DNA from: Fallopia convolvulus
Lineage: Eukaryota; Streptophyta; Magnoliopsida; Caryophyllales; Polygonaceae
DNA length: 64,000 nt
Direction of reading: 5' to 3'
Assembly (NCBI GenBank): GCA_964016875.1
Contig: OZ024734.1
Span: forward strand, 53,736,622-53,800,621
Shown: positions 11,125 through 23,061 of the stretch, one piece after another
Layout: each line of letters begins with the position of its first letter
Numbering within the stretch: the stretch's first letter is position 1
The notes under the pieces: generated by a model
What the model saw: the letters and a program-made list of their open reading frames with translations, nothing else
Databases searched by the model: none
Told to the model about the DNA's origin: nothing
Made by a program: the position numbers and the translations under genes

Positions 11125-11564
11125 AGTTTAAGATTATTAAGACATTTTTATGCTATATATTATAAAAATATTAGAATATTTATTTTTTTTAGATAGAATG
11201 CATATGCTAGGTTTAGATAATTAAGTTTAATATAAAGATAGTGTAATGTACGTACAATCTTATATCATTATAATTAAGTTTATTTTGAACGGTCTCATGT
11301 GTATAATAAATTGATAAGTTTTTATCTTATTACTTATCAATTTTCATAATTAAATAAATTATCATGGTTTGGATATTAATTTGATTCATAATACTAATAA
11401 AATATTATTGTTTCAAATAAACAACTTTTATAGTTTATTGATTTTAAATATTTATTCAAAATTTATATTTAAGCAGTTAGATAATTATTTTTCACAGATA
11501 ATAAATATATTTGAAAATATTTTATTTAAGAAAAACCCGTACAAGCTACGGGAATACATACTAG
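11125..11564 (+). mobile_element. Helitron-like 3' portion (5' end not identified)
   Basis: It ends in the hairpin CCCGTACAAGCTACGGG, then aatacata, then CTAG followed by T, the usual Helitron 3' structure. Upstream sequence (gattattaagacattttta, ttagaatatttat) resembles the complete Helitron at 48883-49296. A TC start preceded by A could not be fixed, so the left coordinate is approximate. Confidence 0.55.
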
Positions 11565-11974
11565 TTACTAATAACTAAAGCGGTAGCAATTTCTGTCATC
11601 ACATTGTACCACATCACCCATTTATTAAAATAATAATATTAAATAGTTAATTATGCAAAAAAGCTATCTCAAAGTAAACATAAAGATAAAATTATATACT
11701 AATTTTCTATTAATAAGTATGACAACTTTTTAATTCGGCCGAACGATAGAATATCACCCGTATAATAGGGCATATTGATCCCTTAAAGTTGAATCAGTTA
11801 ATCGTGCCACTTCAATTGAGTTTAGGTTATGTCATTTTGAGTTCGAGTTGAGTACGAGTTCATGTCGTTAAAATTTCCGGGTTCATTGGGGTGGGTCAAT
11901 TCATTGCGGTTTTTTGTGCGGGTTCGAATTGAGTAAGAGTTCATTGTAGTTTGAAGGTAAATATGTATTCGAAC

Positions 11975-12383
11975 TAGAGCTGTCAAAAGCTGACCGAACA
12001 TGCTAACCCGACCCGCACGATAATTTTAGGATCAAGACCTGAAAATTTGAACCTGAAACCCGAAATCAACCGAACCCGATAGAACCCGAAACCCATTGGG
12101 TTGACGATTTATAAAATTTATTTTAAAAAATTTAATATATTTTATTATTAAAATACATAAAAATAATATATTATTATTAAATATTATTATTTAATTAAAA
12201 ATCTATTTTAATAATCATAAAAAATTCTATGTTTTTGACCCGATGGTCAACCCAACCCGCCCGAAAACAAGCATCGACCCGACCCGGTTTAACCCGTGAC
12301 CCGTAACGACCCGAACCCGACTCAACTTGAACCCGAAATGACCTAACCCGAATCCGCACGACCCGACCCGATTGACAGGTCTA
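11975..12383 (+). mobile_element. hAT-type MITE, 409 bp, perfect 8-bp target duplication
   Basis: The ends are TAGAGCTGTCAA and TTGACAGGTCTA. The flanks carry ATTCGAAC at 11967-11974 and 12384-12391, an exact 8-bp duplication. The interior has acccgaacccg-type repeats and an AT-rich centre, with no coding capacity. The length and duplication size fit non-autonomous hAT elements. Confidence 0.85.
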
Positions 12384-12625
12384 ATTCGAACGTATGTATA
12401 TATATGTTTTTTCCCTTAAAAAACTATGTATTGTTTTAAAATCAATAATTTTTTAGGAAAAAGATATGTTATTTTTTTAAGTGTAGTTTTATACTAAGAA
12501 AAGTGTACTTAAGTACGAGGTTTTCAATATTTAAAAATATACGTAGAAAAATAGAAAAATGATTAACAAAATAGCTTCAAAAATTTTTGTACACTTAAAA
12601 TACAAATAAGGTGTATGGAACTAAT

Positions 12626-13079
12626 TAGAGGTGTCAAACGGGTCGGTCAGGTCGGGTTCGGGTTCGGTTATTTCGGGTTCGGGTTGAGTCGGGCTCGGGT
12701 TGTAACGGGTCACCGGTCAAATCGAGTCGGGTCATTGCGGGTTGTCGGGCGGGTCGGATCGACCTAACAAGTTAAAAAAATTGTTTTTTTTTACAATTAT
12801 TAAAATATTTTTTATTTAAAAAATAATATTTAATAATAAATCTATTATTTTTATATATTTTAATAAAATATATTATAATTTTCAAAATATATTGTATATT
12901 CTTAAAATATAACAAATTGGGTCAACCCAACGGTCTTTTCAGGTTTGAACCCAACGGATTTCGGGTCTATCGGGATCGGTTTAATTTGGGTTTTGGGTTC
13001 AAATTTTCAAGTGTTGACCTTAAATTTTTCGGACGGTTCGGATCGATTTTTCTGATAGGGTCAGCTTTTGACAGCTCTA
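12626..13079 (-). mobile_element. hAT-type MITE, 454 bp, inverted relative of the one at 11975
   Basis: The ends are TAGAGGTGTCAA and TTGACAGCTCTA, with exact GAACTAAT duplications at 12618-12625 and 13080-13087. The interior is homologous to the element at 11975-12383 but in opposite orientation, so the two form a large imperfect inverted repeat. Confidence 0.85.
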
Positions 13080-13087
13080 GAACTAAT

Positions 13088-13422
13088 TGATATTGCATGT
13101 GGCATATGAGTCTTTGTACCAGCTTCAATTTCATATGTAATTCGTTTAACCAACGCTTAACATTCTACCCGAACCTGAATGCCAGCCTATATTGGGAAAT
13201 TATTGTTTGCCTAGCCTATTTTTAGAATTAATTTCTTCAATAGGCCTAGTTTTGAAAAAAATTCATTTATAAATGCAAACGTGATTCATTCTCTCTTTTT
13301 TAATTTAGTTCAATTTTTTTTTATTTTGAGATTAGTGTCAATTTTGAATGATTTTGGTTATGCTGTGCTGTAGTTTGAAGTTGATGTATATTTACAACAA
13401 GTTCTGTTATGTTTTGTTTCAG
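13088..13422 (+). other. intron 5' of the copy B DNA-binding exon
   Basis: Positions 13330-13422 match copy C intron sequence just upstream of 58699 (tttacaacaagttctgttatg; tgtttcag). This supports an acceptor at 13421-13422 and an exon structure inherited in common. The rest is unremarkable AT-rich sequence. Confidence 0.5.
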
Positions 13423-16400
13423 GTAGGAGAAGCCACTGTTACAAACAATATGACTCAAATGAATGTGCAAACCAATATACCATTTATGCAGAAATCTCCT
13501 ATGATTAATCAAGAAAAGTTATTCACAACAAATTTAGAATTCAAAAGTAGCGACGAAGCTATGGCGTGGGTTATACAAGTTGGAAAAGAGAATCAGACAG
13601 TGATAGTGAAATATCGCTTCAATGTTACCGGTAAGGGTAAGGTTAGGACATATTGGATGTATTGTGAGAGACATGGAAGTGCAACACAGGCAGCCACCCA
13701 AGATGCCATTGTCCTTTCAGTCTGAAGTGTTATCAGGTTGATCAAGGACCATGGAAAGTTGAAGTTGTATCTGGCTGGCACAATCATGAAATTGCTCAAA
13801 GTCTCCACGGCAATGCAAATGGTAGATTGACCGAGGAAAAGAATGAGTTGACAGAGGAAAAACAAATACTGCCACAGAGCAAAGACAAGGATCCAGCGAA
13901 TGTCACTGCTTTGAAAGAAGTAAACAATGCTAGAGATAACTCATCGAAGAAAGCCTTGCCTGGTCAAACAATTCTGCAACAGTTTTTAAGTCAGACTTGG
14001 GTGGCGCAACACTTCTACTATAAGAGATATAGGGATGCACCAGGGAGGGATGGTCAGAGTAGTGACTTGGTATTTGCACATAACGAATCACTTGCACTTT
14101 TAAGGGCATTTCCATATGTGCTCATTGTAGATGCTACATTTCAAGGGAACAGGTGTGTCTCATCTCTATGTAAATGCAGATATAATATTTAATGTGATGT
14201 TGTATAAACGTGCTGACAGCTTCTAATGTGTACAGGTTCCATGTGCCTTTCTTTGAGGTTAGGGACGTTGTGTCCACATGGAAGAGCTTTAATGTAGCAT
14301 GTGCATTTGTGGCTGCAGAGAGGGAAGAGAACTACGTGTGGGCGCTGAACCATATCAAGGATATGTGTTGGTTAGCTGGAAAAACCCCTACAACAATTGT
14401 TACAGTGACAAATCCAGACCAAGCACTTTTTAATGCAATAGAACGTGTTTTTCCAGATACCAAACACCTCTTGTGTCGTCATCACATTTACAAGGATATC
14501 AAGGATAGATGCCTAAAAGACCCATGTGCAACTTTGTTTGTAAGTGGATGTAAGGCCTTATTTGAGTCGAAGACAGAAAAGGCGTATGAGGAACGACTGG
14601 CTTTCATGGAGAATGATTGGAGAAACAAACAAGAGTTAATTGGGTACTTGAAGCAAACTTGGCTAACACCATACAAGGACAAATTTGTATCTGCTTGGAC
14701 TGACAAGGTGATGCATTTTGGCACTCATGATACAATCTTACACTCACTTGAGTTTGGGCAAGGGCCGATGAGGTATCATGTCACCATCTTATACTAACAT
14801 TATGTAAATTGTGTAATTGTGTTCCATTACTTGCAAGAATTGCTGATTAGGTATCATGTCACCGTCTTATACTTACTTTATCTAAATTGTGTATTTTAGG
14901 ATGGCAAGAAGTAGTCTTGTAAAAGAGCATCTGAACTTTTGGGCTGGCTATGATGCATGGGGCTTTCTACATTCCCTGCTTAGTGGGCAGATTAAAGAGA
15001 TAAATGGATCCTTTCAGCAGTCACAAAGAAAAATTCGGGACATCATTCCACGGGTAGATCTTTTCATGTTGCTACAATACGGTATTTCACATGAAGCTAT
15101 TGGAATTATGGTCCAACAATATAAACTTCTTACAAGTGCTGATAAATATCCTAGAACTTGTGTCTGTCAGCTTAGAGTAACACATGGGTTGCCTTGTGTT
15201 CATGAGATGGCCAATTATGTGGCTGATAACAGACCGATTCCTTGGGATGCTATACATGAGTTCTGGACACAAATTAATCTAGATGTTGTGCAGTTTAATC
15301 CTTTATCAGATGCTGCTCATGGATCATCCTTCATTGACTTGCTCATTGAACTTCCATATATGTCGGCATGGGAGAAACAAGTTTTTGAACAGATGATCAA
15401 TGAGAGGATGCGTCAGGGAAAACCAACACCCGCAAATCTTCTCTCAAGTGCAAGCAACAATGCTGGAGATATATTATTGAATGAAGACTTGGGTGGTCAA
15501 TCAATTCTGCAACAATTTTATAGTCAAACTTGGGTGGCTAAACTGTTCTACTATAAGAAATTTAGGGAGGCTCCAGCAACGGATGGTCTTAGTAGAGACT
15601 TGGTATTTGCGCATTTCGAGTCACTTGCACTTTTAAGGGCATTTCCATATGTGCTCATTGTAGATGCTACATTCCAAGGGAACAGGTGTGTCTTGTGTCT
15701 ATGTAATGCAAATGTAATATATAAAATGTGATGATGTATAGAAGTACTGACAACTTCTCATGTTGACAGGTTCAATTCGCTTTTCTTTGAGGTTAGAGGC
15801 GTTGCCTCCACATGGAAAAATTTTAATGTAGCATGTGCATTTGTGGCTGTAGAGAGGGAAGACAACTATTTGTGGGCATTGAACCATGTAAAAACTATGT
15901 GCTGGTTTGCTGGAAGAACACCTCTAACAATTGTGACTGTGACAGATCCAAACCAAGCACTTTGTAATGAAGTGGAACAGGTTTTTCCCAACTCCAAACA
16001 TCTCTTGTGTCGTCGTCGTATTTACAAAAACATTGAGGATAGATGTCTAAAAGACAACACCACGGTGGAAACAACAACGTTTCTATCTGCTTGTAAGAAC
16101 TTATTTGAGTCAAAGACGGAGAAAGTGTACGAGAAACGACTGGCTCTCATGGCTGATGATTGGATTTGCAAGCAGGATTTAGTTGGGTACCTGAAGAAAA
16201 CTTGGCTAACGCCATACAAGGAGAGAATTGTATCCGCTTGGACTGACAAGGCGATGCATTTTGGAACTATTACCATGACTAGGTAATTAATTATCTTCCA
16301 CTACACACAAGCATTTTCACTTAGATATTTGACACCTTCTTATGCTTACTTCATTTAATCTGTGTATTTTAGGGATGTAAGCTCTGTGAAAGAACTCTTG

Positions 16401-17705
16401 AACTTTTCTACTGGCACCGACGTGTGGGGCCAACTACACTTGCTTCTCAGTCAAGAAACTATTGAGATAAAAAAGTCCTTTCTGCAGGCACAGAAAAAAC
16501 ATATGGACATCCTTCCGAGGGTAGATGCCTTCAGGTGGCTGCAACGCAGTATTTCATATAGAGCTGTTGAAATCACGGTCCAAGAATATGAACGTGTGAA
16601 GAGTGGTGAAGCATATCCTGGCTCGTGTGTTTGCCAGCTCAGAGTAACACATGGGTTGCCTTGTGCTCATGAGATAGCCAAGTATGTGGCTGATCACAGA
16701 CCGATTCCTTTGGACACTATACATGAGTTTTGGAGGCAACTGAATCTAGATGTTGTGCCTGATGAGTCTTGGAAGTACTTATCAGACTTTGTAGACTTGC
16801 TCATTGAGCAGCCATATATGTCGACGGAAAGAAGACAAAATTATGAACAATTTTTTAAGAGGATGAAGGATAGGTTGATAAGTGAAGGCCCCCGGTCTCC
16901 ACTTGGCTCATCTTCATCAGAAACATCGGGATCAGGTCAATCCCGCGGGAATTCCACCTCAAGTGACCAAGGCAGATCACGTTCGGTTAAGGCAGATCAT
17001 GTAGAGGATCCTTACATCCATGAAATACCCAATTTCTTAGTTCCTTATGTCAATGATTTCCATGAAGATGATATTTGTGGACACTCTGGATTCCAAGCCA
17101 TTGCAAATGGAGTTGAGTATGGTGAGAATGGATGGCGTCGGGTTCGAGGAGACTTGTTCAGGGAATTAGCATCTCGTTCAGATGTATATGCACCTGTATT
17201 CGTTTCTGATACGGTTGAAAAAGTTCTAAACGCGCTTGCACAGTGGACCACGCCTCCTTATCTACTGGAACAATGGTTCTCTATCCCGGACATGGGACAC
17301 TTGGTGGCAACACATTATACGCTTGTTTTTGTGGTGTTGGGACAACAATGTGTCACGTTTCTTCCGCTCTATGTAGATGATTAGGCTCATTTGTCGGATA
17401 TGAATGAGCTTTGCTTACTGTCTTTGCACCATGGGAAAAAATTAGTTTCGGTATGTACAATGCCATTCAATTTCATTGTTTTTGGCTTTATGAATATATA
17501 TATATGCTACATGCTTTGAATGTTGTTGGCCTTTCTGCAGGTCAATATCGACAAAGGGTTCCCGTTGCCACCTGTTCACCCTTTGTGGGCGCGTCATCAC
17601 CACAAGAGTGTCGATGGATTAGATCGTCGTTATGGTGATCGGTTTCAGCAATACAAGTGGTTTGAAAGTTTTATGGACCTGCCATCTTCACTTGAAAAAT
17701 TGTGA
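13423..17705 (+). pseudogene. FAR1/MULE array copy B with duplicated transposase-SWIM module
   Basis: The inferred exons are 13423-14152, 14236-14772, 14900-15685, 15770-16282, 16373-17450 and 17541-17705, all with GT/AG borders in matching phase. The domain order is FAR1-type DNA-binding region (LFTTNLEFKSSDEAMAW, CERHG), transposase core 1 (LIVDATFQG; FNVACAFVAAE), SWIM 1 (CVC...PCVH), transposase core 2, SWIM 2 (CVC...PCAH), serine-rich linker, OTU-like domain and a C-terminal exon. The third exon fuses SWIM 1 directly to the start of core 2 (GGQSILQQF), so one OTU and one DNA-binding domain are missing at the fusion. Defects are a deletion with frameshift near 13690-13705, an Asn in place of the second core Asp (TVTNPDQAL) in core 1, Ser in place of the OTU Cys (CGHSGFQAI), and a TAG at 17382-17384 where copy C has Gln. 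It is probably a pseudogene, but the splice sites are conserved. Confidence 0.8.
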
Positions 17706-18629
17706 CTGGATCTATATGTTTCATCTTCACTTGAATAACATTTTGTAGTATGCAATGTGCAGTAGAGGGTCTTTTTAGCTACTTTGTACCTTAATTTTCA
17801 TTTAGTATTTAGGCAGGTTTGATACAGATTTTTATGTCCTAATTTCATTTGGTATGCCAAATTTGAATGGTGTTTGCAGAACCAGAATCGGAAAAACAGT
17901 GCTTCTTAAAAGCATGGCTTCATTACATTCCATTAAGGGAAGTTTTGAGGTAAGTCATTTGTAAATTTGCAACCTTCTTATGTTATGAAATGGTTGTGAT
18001 TATAATACAGTAGTTTTTATAATCAATTCACTACTTTTTGGGGTCTTAAACCAACTAATTGTTTTTATATGTTACCAATCACTTTGTATTCTCAGAGAAT
18101 GACTTGTGTTGAGATCTGATTTGGGTTTGAACAGGGTATCGTTTTTATTTTCCTAGCAACATTTGGTTTCATAATATAATTTACCAAACAAAAGAATACA
18201 CCAGTGCCAAGTTGAGGTTTTTAGTCCAGACTATTCTTTTCATGTATGCTTGAAAAAACCAAAATTCAACAGAAACAGCCTCTTTTTTGTAGTTCAACTA
18301 GTAAAATCTGACGATGCCATTTAATTTGACTACTAGATAACAAGATAAACTACAAGGGTTTTTAACATTTTGACTTGTCAATTATTGAGTCGGTTCGGTT
18401 GGGTTCGAGTCGAGTATGAGTTCGGTTCAAATGAGTTATAGTGCAAATCAAGTCTAGTAAATTGTTTATATATTTTTATGATTTACTTTCTTATTTGAGT
18501 GATATATAGGGCATTAATATTTCCTTTCATTATGTCATTAATGAGGTATGATCTTACCATCCTATTGATCCGATTCTACGATCCAACCCTACTATCTTCG
18601 ATCTTATAAACGAATCCAACCGAGCCCAC
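17706..18629 (+). other. 3' flank of copy B
   Basis: This is non-coding sequence homologous in part to the flank of copy A. It contains the uninterrupted site gttaccaatcactttgtatt (about 18069) that copy A has lost to a retroposon insertion. Confidence 0.55.
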
Positions 18630-18745
18630 TCCCTCGAGTTGGTTAAACCCTTTCACAACCAATTGAGCCTTTCAGCGTTCAATGGTGCCATCGGACAGCC
18701 GTTTGGTCTTATATACCCATTCACAACCAATTGAGCCTTTTAGCC
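18630..18745 (-). mobile_element. relic of copia reverse transcriptase
   Basis: Read on the minus strand, 18660-18735 gives IGCEWVYKTK...SDGTIER, the start of copia reverse transcriptase (compare GCKWIFKKKTDMDG at 3070 in this window). The motif aaccaattgagcctttcag / aaccaattgagccttttag occurs twice 65 bp apart, so the relic is rearranged. A stop follows within the segment. Confidence 0.5.
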
Positions 18746-19080
18746 TGTGTTTGGAATAGGTTTTTGTGAGTTTCCCAAATCCCAATCAATAAGAACTGTA
18801 AAAGAAATCAATTGGTCTCACTCTACGGAGCAACCAATGTAAGCGAATCAAGATTTGATATTGTTTTGAACCAAACTGTTCGTTATCATCATACTTAATT
18901 TTATCTCATTCCACGTTATAGTCATCCACAAGCTTAAGCTGGCCGCCGAATATAAAGGTCAGAATCCGTCAAAAACATAAGCTAATGGTTTTTTTTTCCT
19001 CAAGCATCGATCACACATCCACGATATCATTTCAAATAATTAATAAACGTAAAGTATAATTTTTTCATCACCTACATTAA
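18746..19080. other. intergenic
   Basis: No gene or structured element is recognised. It forms the 3' side of the first OMA1-like gene and probably includes its polyadenylation region on the minus strand. Confidence 0.4.
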
Positions 19081-20362
19081 TTAGTCGTGAGACTTGCGAC
19101 GCAAGTAAAATTGCATGGCTTCGTCTTGAGCTTGGGGAAGACTTTGAACTCTCTTCTCTGGAGATGGAGATCTTTTGGAAAAACCGGCCCAGTATGAATT
19201 ATCGTCTGCTAAATCTAAATCTTGTGCTTCTGTATTTCGCACCAAACTTTCTGCTGCGACACGGAGATCATATCCGGCAGAGGCCATCAACAACAACCCC
19301 ATATAATCTGCTTCTAAATATAACCTGCACACAACCAAGCCGTCCTAAACATTATGTAAGTTTGAATGCCGTCATATATGTTATAGTAACTAGAATCATC
19401 AACCAAAGGCAAGAAAGTGTGAATTGAATCTTACTTTCTACTTAAAGGACAACCGCATAGACATGTGATGTTACATGAGCCAGACCTGCCTAAGCATGTT
19501 GACACGAATGCATCAAAGAAGAAGAACCTCGCACACTTGGTCACTATTTCAGAACCATGTCGAGCAACAATAGCCGCAACCTAATTAAGCAATCAAATTA
19601 GTAACAATTACATCTTGCCTTTGAGATGGATTTAGTCCTTCTATCAATTTTGGTGCATTCTAACTAAATTCAACTATTATTGTCACATAGTTGAATTTCG
19701 TTTTTTTTGGATCTATCGGGTGTACCTCAATCTTGACCCCCAAGATTCCGCTGTAGCAGAACCTCACTGGGTCAATGATGATGATATTAGTAACAATCCC
19801 ATTGATTGATTAACTAAGTCCAATGTTCTAAAAAAAACCATAGGCAGACTCTGGACAACGCCTAGACGACCAGAACAGTTGCCTAGGCAACCAAGATGAT
19901 AATTACCGCAGGTGCAATAATTCCGGCTATATCGGCATCAGAGTTGCAATCCTTGAGACGAGAAGTAGACAGAACAATCTTGCCACCGCTACAAGACACG
20001 TAAGAATCGCGACTAGGGTCATCGACAACAAGAACTTCCCAGTTCTTGACATGCTCCAAGTATTTTTGATCATAGCCTTGTCTTATAAGATCCCTATGCA
20101 GTGCATCAATCAGGCTTTTGGTGATCAGTCCCACGCGTACAATGGTAGGGTGCGTCGCAGGCAAGACTTTCCCCACGTGTTCCTTTTTGATGTCTTGAAT
20201 GAACCTGTTCCCCAACGCCTTCTCGATCTTTCTTGGCATGAGTACCACAAGACGACGACCCCAATAAGGTATAGTCTCCAGATTGCTCAAGTAAGCAGCG
20301 GCGCTCGCCGTTGCTACGGCAGCGCCCATGACGATGGTGTACTTGCTGAGATTTCGAAACAT
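19081..20362 (-). CDS. OMA1-like M48 family protein lacking the HExxH motif (copy 1)
   Basis: The inferred exons on the minus strand are 20362-19907, 19580-19435 and 19324-19081, giving 281 residues with no internal stop and consistent phases. An N-terminal hydrophobic stretch (MGAAVATASAAAYL) is followed by LETIPY, LPATHPTIVRVGLI, WEVLVVDDP and SDADIAG. The last exon starts LYLEADYMGLLLMASAGYD. This is the pattern of OMA1, the inner-membrane zinc protease of mitochondria. In OMA1 the exon junction after SDA falls inside HEVGH; here the joined residues read IIAPA/VAAIVARH, so both His and the Glu of HExxH are gone while the third-ligand EAD is kept. Family known: membrane-bound stress protease. 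Inferred: catalytically inactive. The ATG at 20362 was chosen because an in-frame stop precedes it closely. Confidence 0.8.
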
Positions 20363-20654
20363 GTCCAACCCAAGTTTTCTGATCGATCAAATTGATTGAT
20401 TCAATCAAGACATCAATAATTTAAAATTATCAAACTTCAATTCCTAACAAAATAAATCCAATCAAATTAAATCAACCAACTATATATGATTACTTAAATA
20501 TTTATAACAAATCTCAAACTTCAAACCCTAACAAGTAACAATATTCAATCAATCGAGCACAAAACTAATCTATAATTACGTACTTTATACTCAAAGCTTA
20601 AAATTTAAAAATAAAAGCAAATGGTTGAAGAACAAGGAGGACAAATTAAGAATA

Positions 20655-20745
20655 TAGTCACCGTGGGCGCGACTGGAAGACGGTGGCGGGGGCTGCAGCC
20701 TTCCGGAGAGGGCGTGGTTCAGTCGGCGACGGCAGCAATATGATA
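20655..20745 (-). other. probable 5' UTR exon and promoter of OMA1-like copy 1
   Basis: The GC-rich block (ggctgcagccttccggagagg) is strongly similar to 27000-27060, upstream of the second copy. On the minus strand it ends with a donor-like CCCACG/GTGACTAT, so an intron in the 5' UTR is likely. Both genes share the arrangement, so the promoter was duplicated with the gene. Confidence 0.5.
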
Positions 20746-20898
20746 ATTTTATGTGTTAAGAAAGGGGCAAATGACGTATGCTTTAATATTTTTTCTTAAG
20801 CATAAAAATTAAAAGAAACGACATCGTTTTTTTTAATTAAAAACAAATTTCCTATAGTTTGATAAGAAAAGAGCAATGAAAATCTAGATAGATAGTTA

Positions 20899-21502
20899 CT
20901 AGTTGTTCCCGTCGTGTCCTGTACGACTATGAATCAATATTATTTTAGATATACTATAAGAAAGATATTAATAAATAAAAATATAATATAAATAATAATT
21001 GTGAATTGATGATTTATATAAATTGTAAAAAAAAAGCCTAATTCTAGATTAAAGATTTTGATAACAAAAATGAAAATAATGGGACATTTAATATGGATTA
21101 GCAAATAAAATTGACTTGACATATTATAGGATAAGATCTCGGTATATATTATAGGATAAGATCTCGGTATATATTTATGTTATATGATAAGATCTCGATA
21201 TATATTTATATGAGTTTTTTTTGGTAGATTATATTTGAGAGTTGTTAGGATCATAAAGATATGGTAAAAATATTTTTATATGTAAATTATGTGGCAATAT
21301 TATTTGTACATAATATATGAATGACATGAAAATTTTTTGACATGTGGACTATGACATGAAATATTTATAAAGACGTCTAAATTATAAGAAAATGACACGT
21401 GTAAAAATATGAGGTGGCTTAATATAGGATCGACATTTGGCGAAATCCTAGGTGGCGAAATGAGAAGGCTCCAAACCTTATTGCTTTTATATATATAGTA
21501 GA
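20899..21502 (-). mobile_element. Helitron, 604 bp, minus orientation
   Basis: On the minus strand it starts TCTACTATATATATAAAAGC (21502) and ends with a hairpin GTCGTACAGGACACGAC, then GGGAACAA, then CTAG (20899-20902). It is flanked by A and T as expected for insertion between A and T. Inside, 21118-21210 holds three tandem copies of a unit containing gataagatctcggtatata. There is no RepHel coding, so it is non-autonomous. Confidence 0.75.
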
Positions 21503-21763
21503 TTATCACAGAATTTTTACCTGGTTAAGACAATTTCTTGTGGTGTCTAAAAAAATTTCAAATTTTGTGTGATAATTCTCAAGTTACAAAAAAAATTGTC
21601 ATATACCCAATCAAGAATTTTAATCAATAAAATGCTAAGTGGGGTTGATAAATGTAATTTATTTATATATTTTCTCTTATCTTCTTTCCCGAACTTTCAT
21701 TCTTCCATGAATTACACGATGTGTCGATACCATATATCTCTCCTCCTCAAGAACAAAGATTAA

Positions 21764-22146
21764 TAAGGCTATGTTTGTTAAGTCACCAAAAAAAACTAGT
21801 TGGAGCTGCAAAACTATTTAAAATTGTAAAACTAGCTGTAAAAGTAATTGGAGTTTCAAAAACATATATAAACATTGTTTGGTAATGTTCAACTAGTTTA
21901 TTGTGGTAATTAATAATTTAAAATTTTATTTTATTATAGAGTTATTCTTATTTAGGAAATAACTATTTTTTAATTCGAAAAACTACTAAAAACTAGTGCA
22001 AAAGCTTTAAAAACTAGCTTTGTCAAAAAACTAGTTTTACAACTAATTGCTAGTTTTTACGTGTCAAACAAACAACATTTATACGAGTTTCTACAACTAG
22101 TTGGAAAACTCCAACTAATTTTTTGTACCCAACAAACACACCCTAA
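21764..22146 (+). mobile_element. MITE, about 383 bp, same family as 27526-27930
   Basis: The terminal inverted repeats begin taaggctatgtttgttaagt and, from the other end, ttagggtgtgtttgttgggt. The interior contains repeated actagtt and caactagtt words. The family copy at 27526 confirms the ends. No clear target duplication is seen; the right end is partly duplicated (acacaccctaagaacgg occurs twice), which obscures it. Confidence 0.65.
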
Positions 22147-22852
22147 GAACGGCAAACCCAACTAACACACCCTAAGAACGGCGAAGGTGATTTCTTATGC
22201 TTTCCAACAAATTTTTAAATTGTGTGATAACCCTCAAGTTTTTAAATTGGATGATATTCTATCCTTTTTTATAAAAAAAAAAGGGGTAATTTTGTCATAA
22301 TTCATTTTATCCTCCTATTGTTGGATCGAACATTCTTCAACCAGATTTTGGTGACCTCCAACTGCGCTTCTTTGTCTTCCTGCCTATCTACACATTTGAT
22401 TGAATTTTTTTCGCCTAATCTATCTAGATCATTAAATAAATTTTGATTTTTATTACGTTATATGATATTCTATGGTTTCTTAATCATCTAAAAGGGAATC
22501 TTTGATGTGTGAAAATCCCTATTATTGACTTTGAATAATTTATGATTTGGAGAGTATGATCTGAATTGAATTGGTTTGATTTTGAATTTATGATTCCAAA
22601 TTAAAGGGATTCGGAATTTATGATTTAGAGAGCAATTTTGATTTTGGTGGTGAAGAGAGCTTTTTATTTTGAAATTTATGATTTGGAATTTGTGTAAGAG
22701 CAATTTTCTTCATAATATTAAATTCATAAGCTTGCACTTTTAATACTATTGTGTGCACCATCAAGAAGTAATGCTTTTTACTTGAATATCGAAGGTATGT
22801 GATAGTTACCTAACACTTTTTCTCATAATTTACATGTATAATGTAGTACAAG
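22147..22852. other. intergenic, AT-rich
   Basis: No gene is seen. A stretch with repeated 'gatttggaat/atttatgattt' words occurs at 22540-22700, without open frames of coding character. Confidence 0.5.
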
Positions 22853-22924
22853 TAGCCTATTGGCTCAAATGAAAGAACGTTATACTTGTCCACAAAAATG
22901 TAGGTTCGACTTCTACATAGGCTA
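22853..22924 (+). other. tRNA-like sequence, 72 nt
   Basis: The acceptor-like ends TAGCCTA and TAGGCTA pair perfectly over 7 bp, and a T-arm-like GTAGG-TTCGACT-TCTAC is present. The D arm is degenerate and the anticodon arm does not fold canonically, so this is not a functional tRNA gene. It may derive from a tRNA-related SINE or a tRNA pseudogene. Confidence 0.45.
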
Positions 22925-23061
22925 ATTTGATATCTTATTCAAATTAATTTATTAACGCATTTATTTAACCTAACTAGCTAGGTACTAAAAGAAATTATAT
23001 TTTACCATTGTGCGACAAATAACTAATCATTCACTTTTCTTAAGAAGGCCGTGATCAAATT

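Noticed and set aside
11369..11578. 69-residue plus-strand frame
   Set aside because: It lies within Helitron-like AT-rich DNA and has an Asn/Ile/Phe composition typical of random AT-rich sequence.
21764..22146. Target duplication for the MITE copy at 21.8 kb
   Set aside because: No 8-bp match could be found; the right end is partly duplicated and its boundary is ambiguous.
22853..22924. Functional tRNA gene
   Set aside because: The acceptor and T arms look good, but the D and anticodon arms do not fold; it is kept only as tRNA-like.
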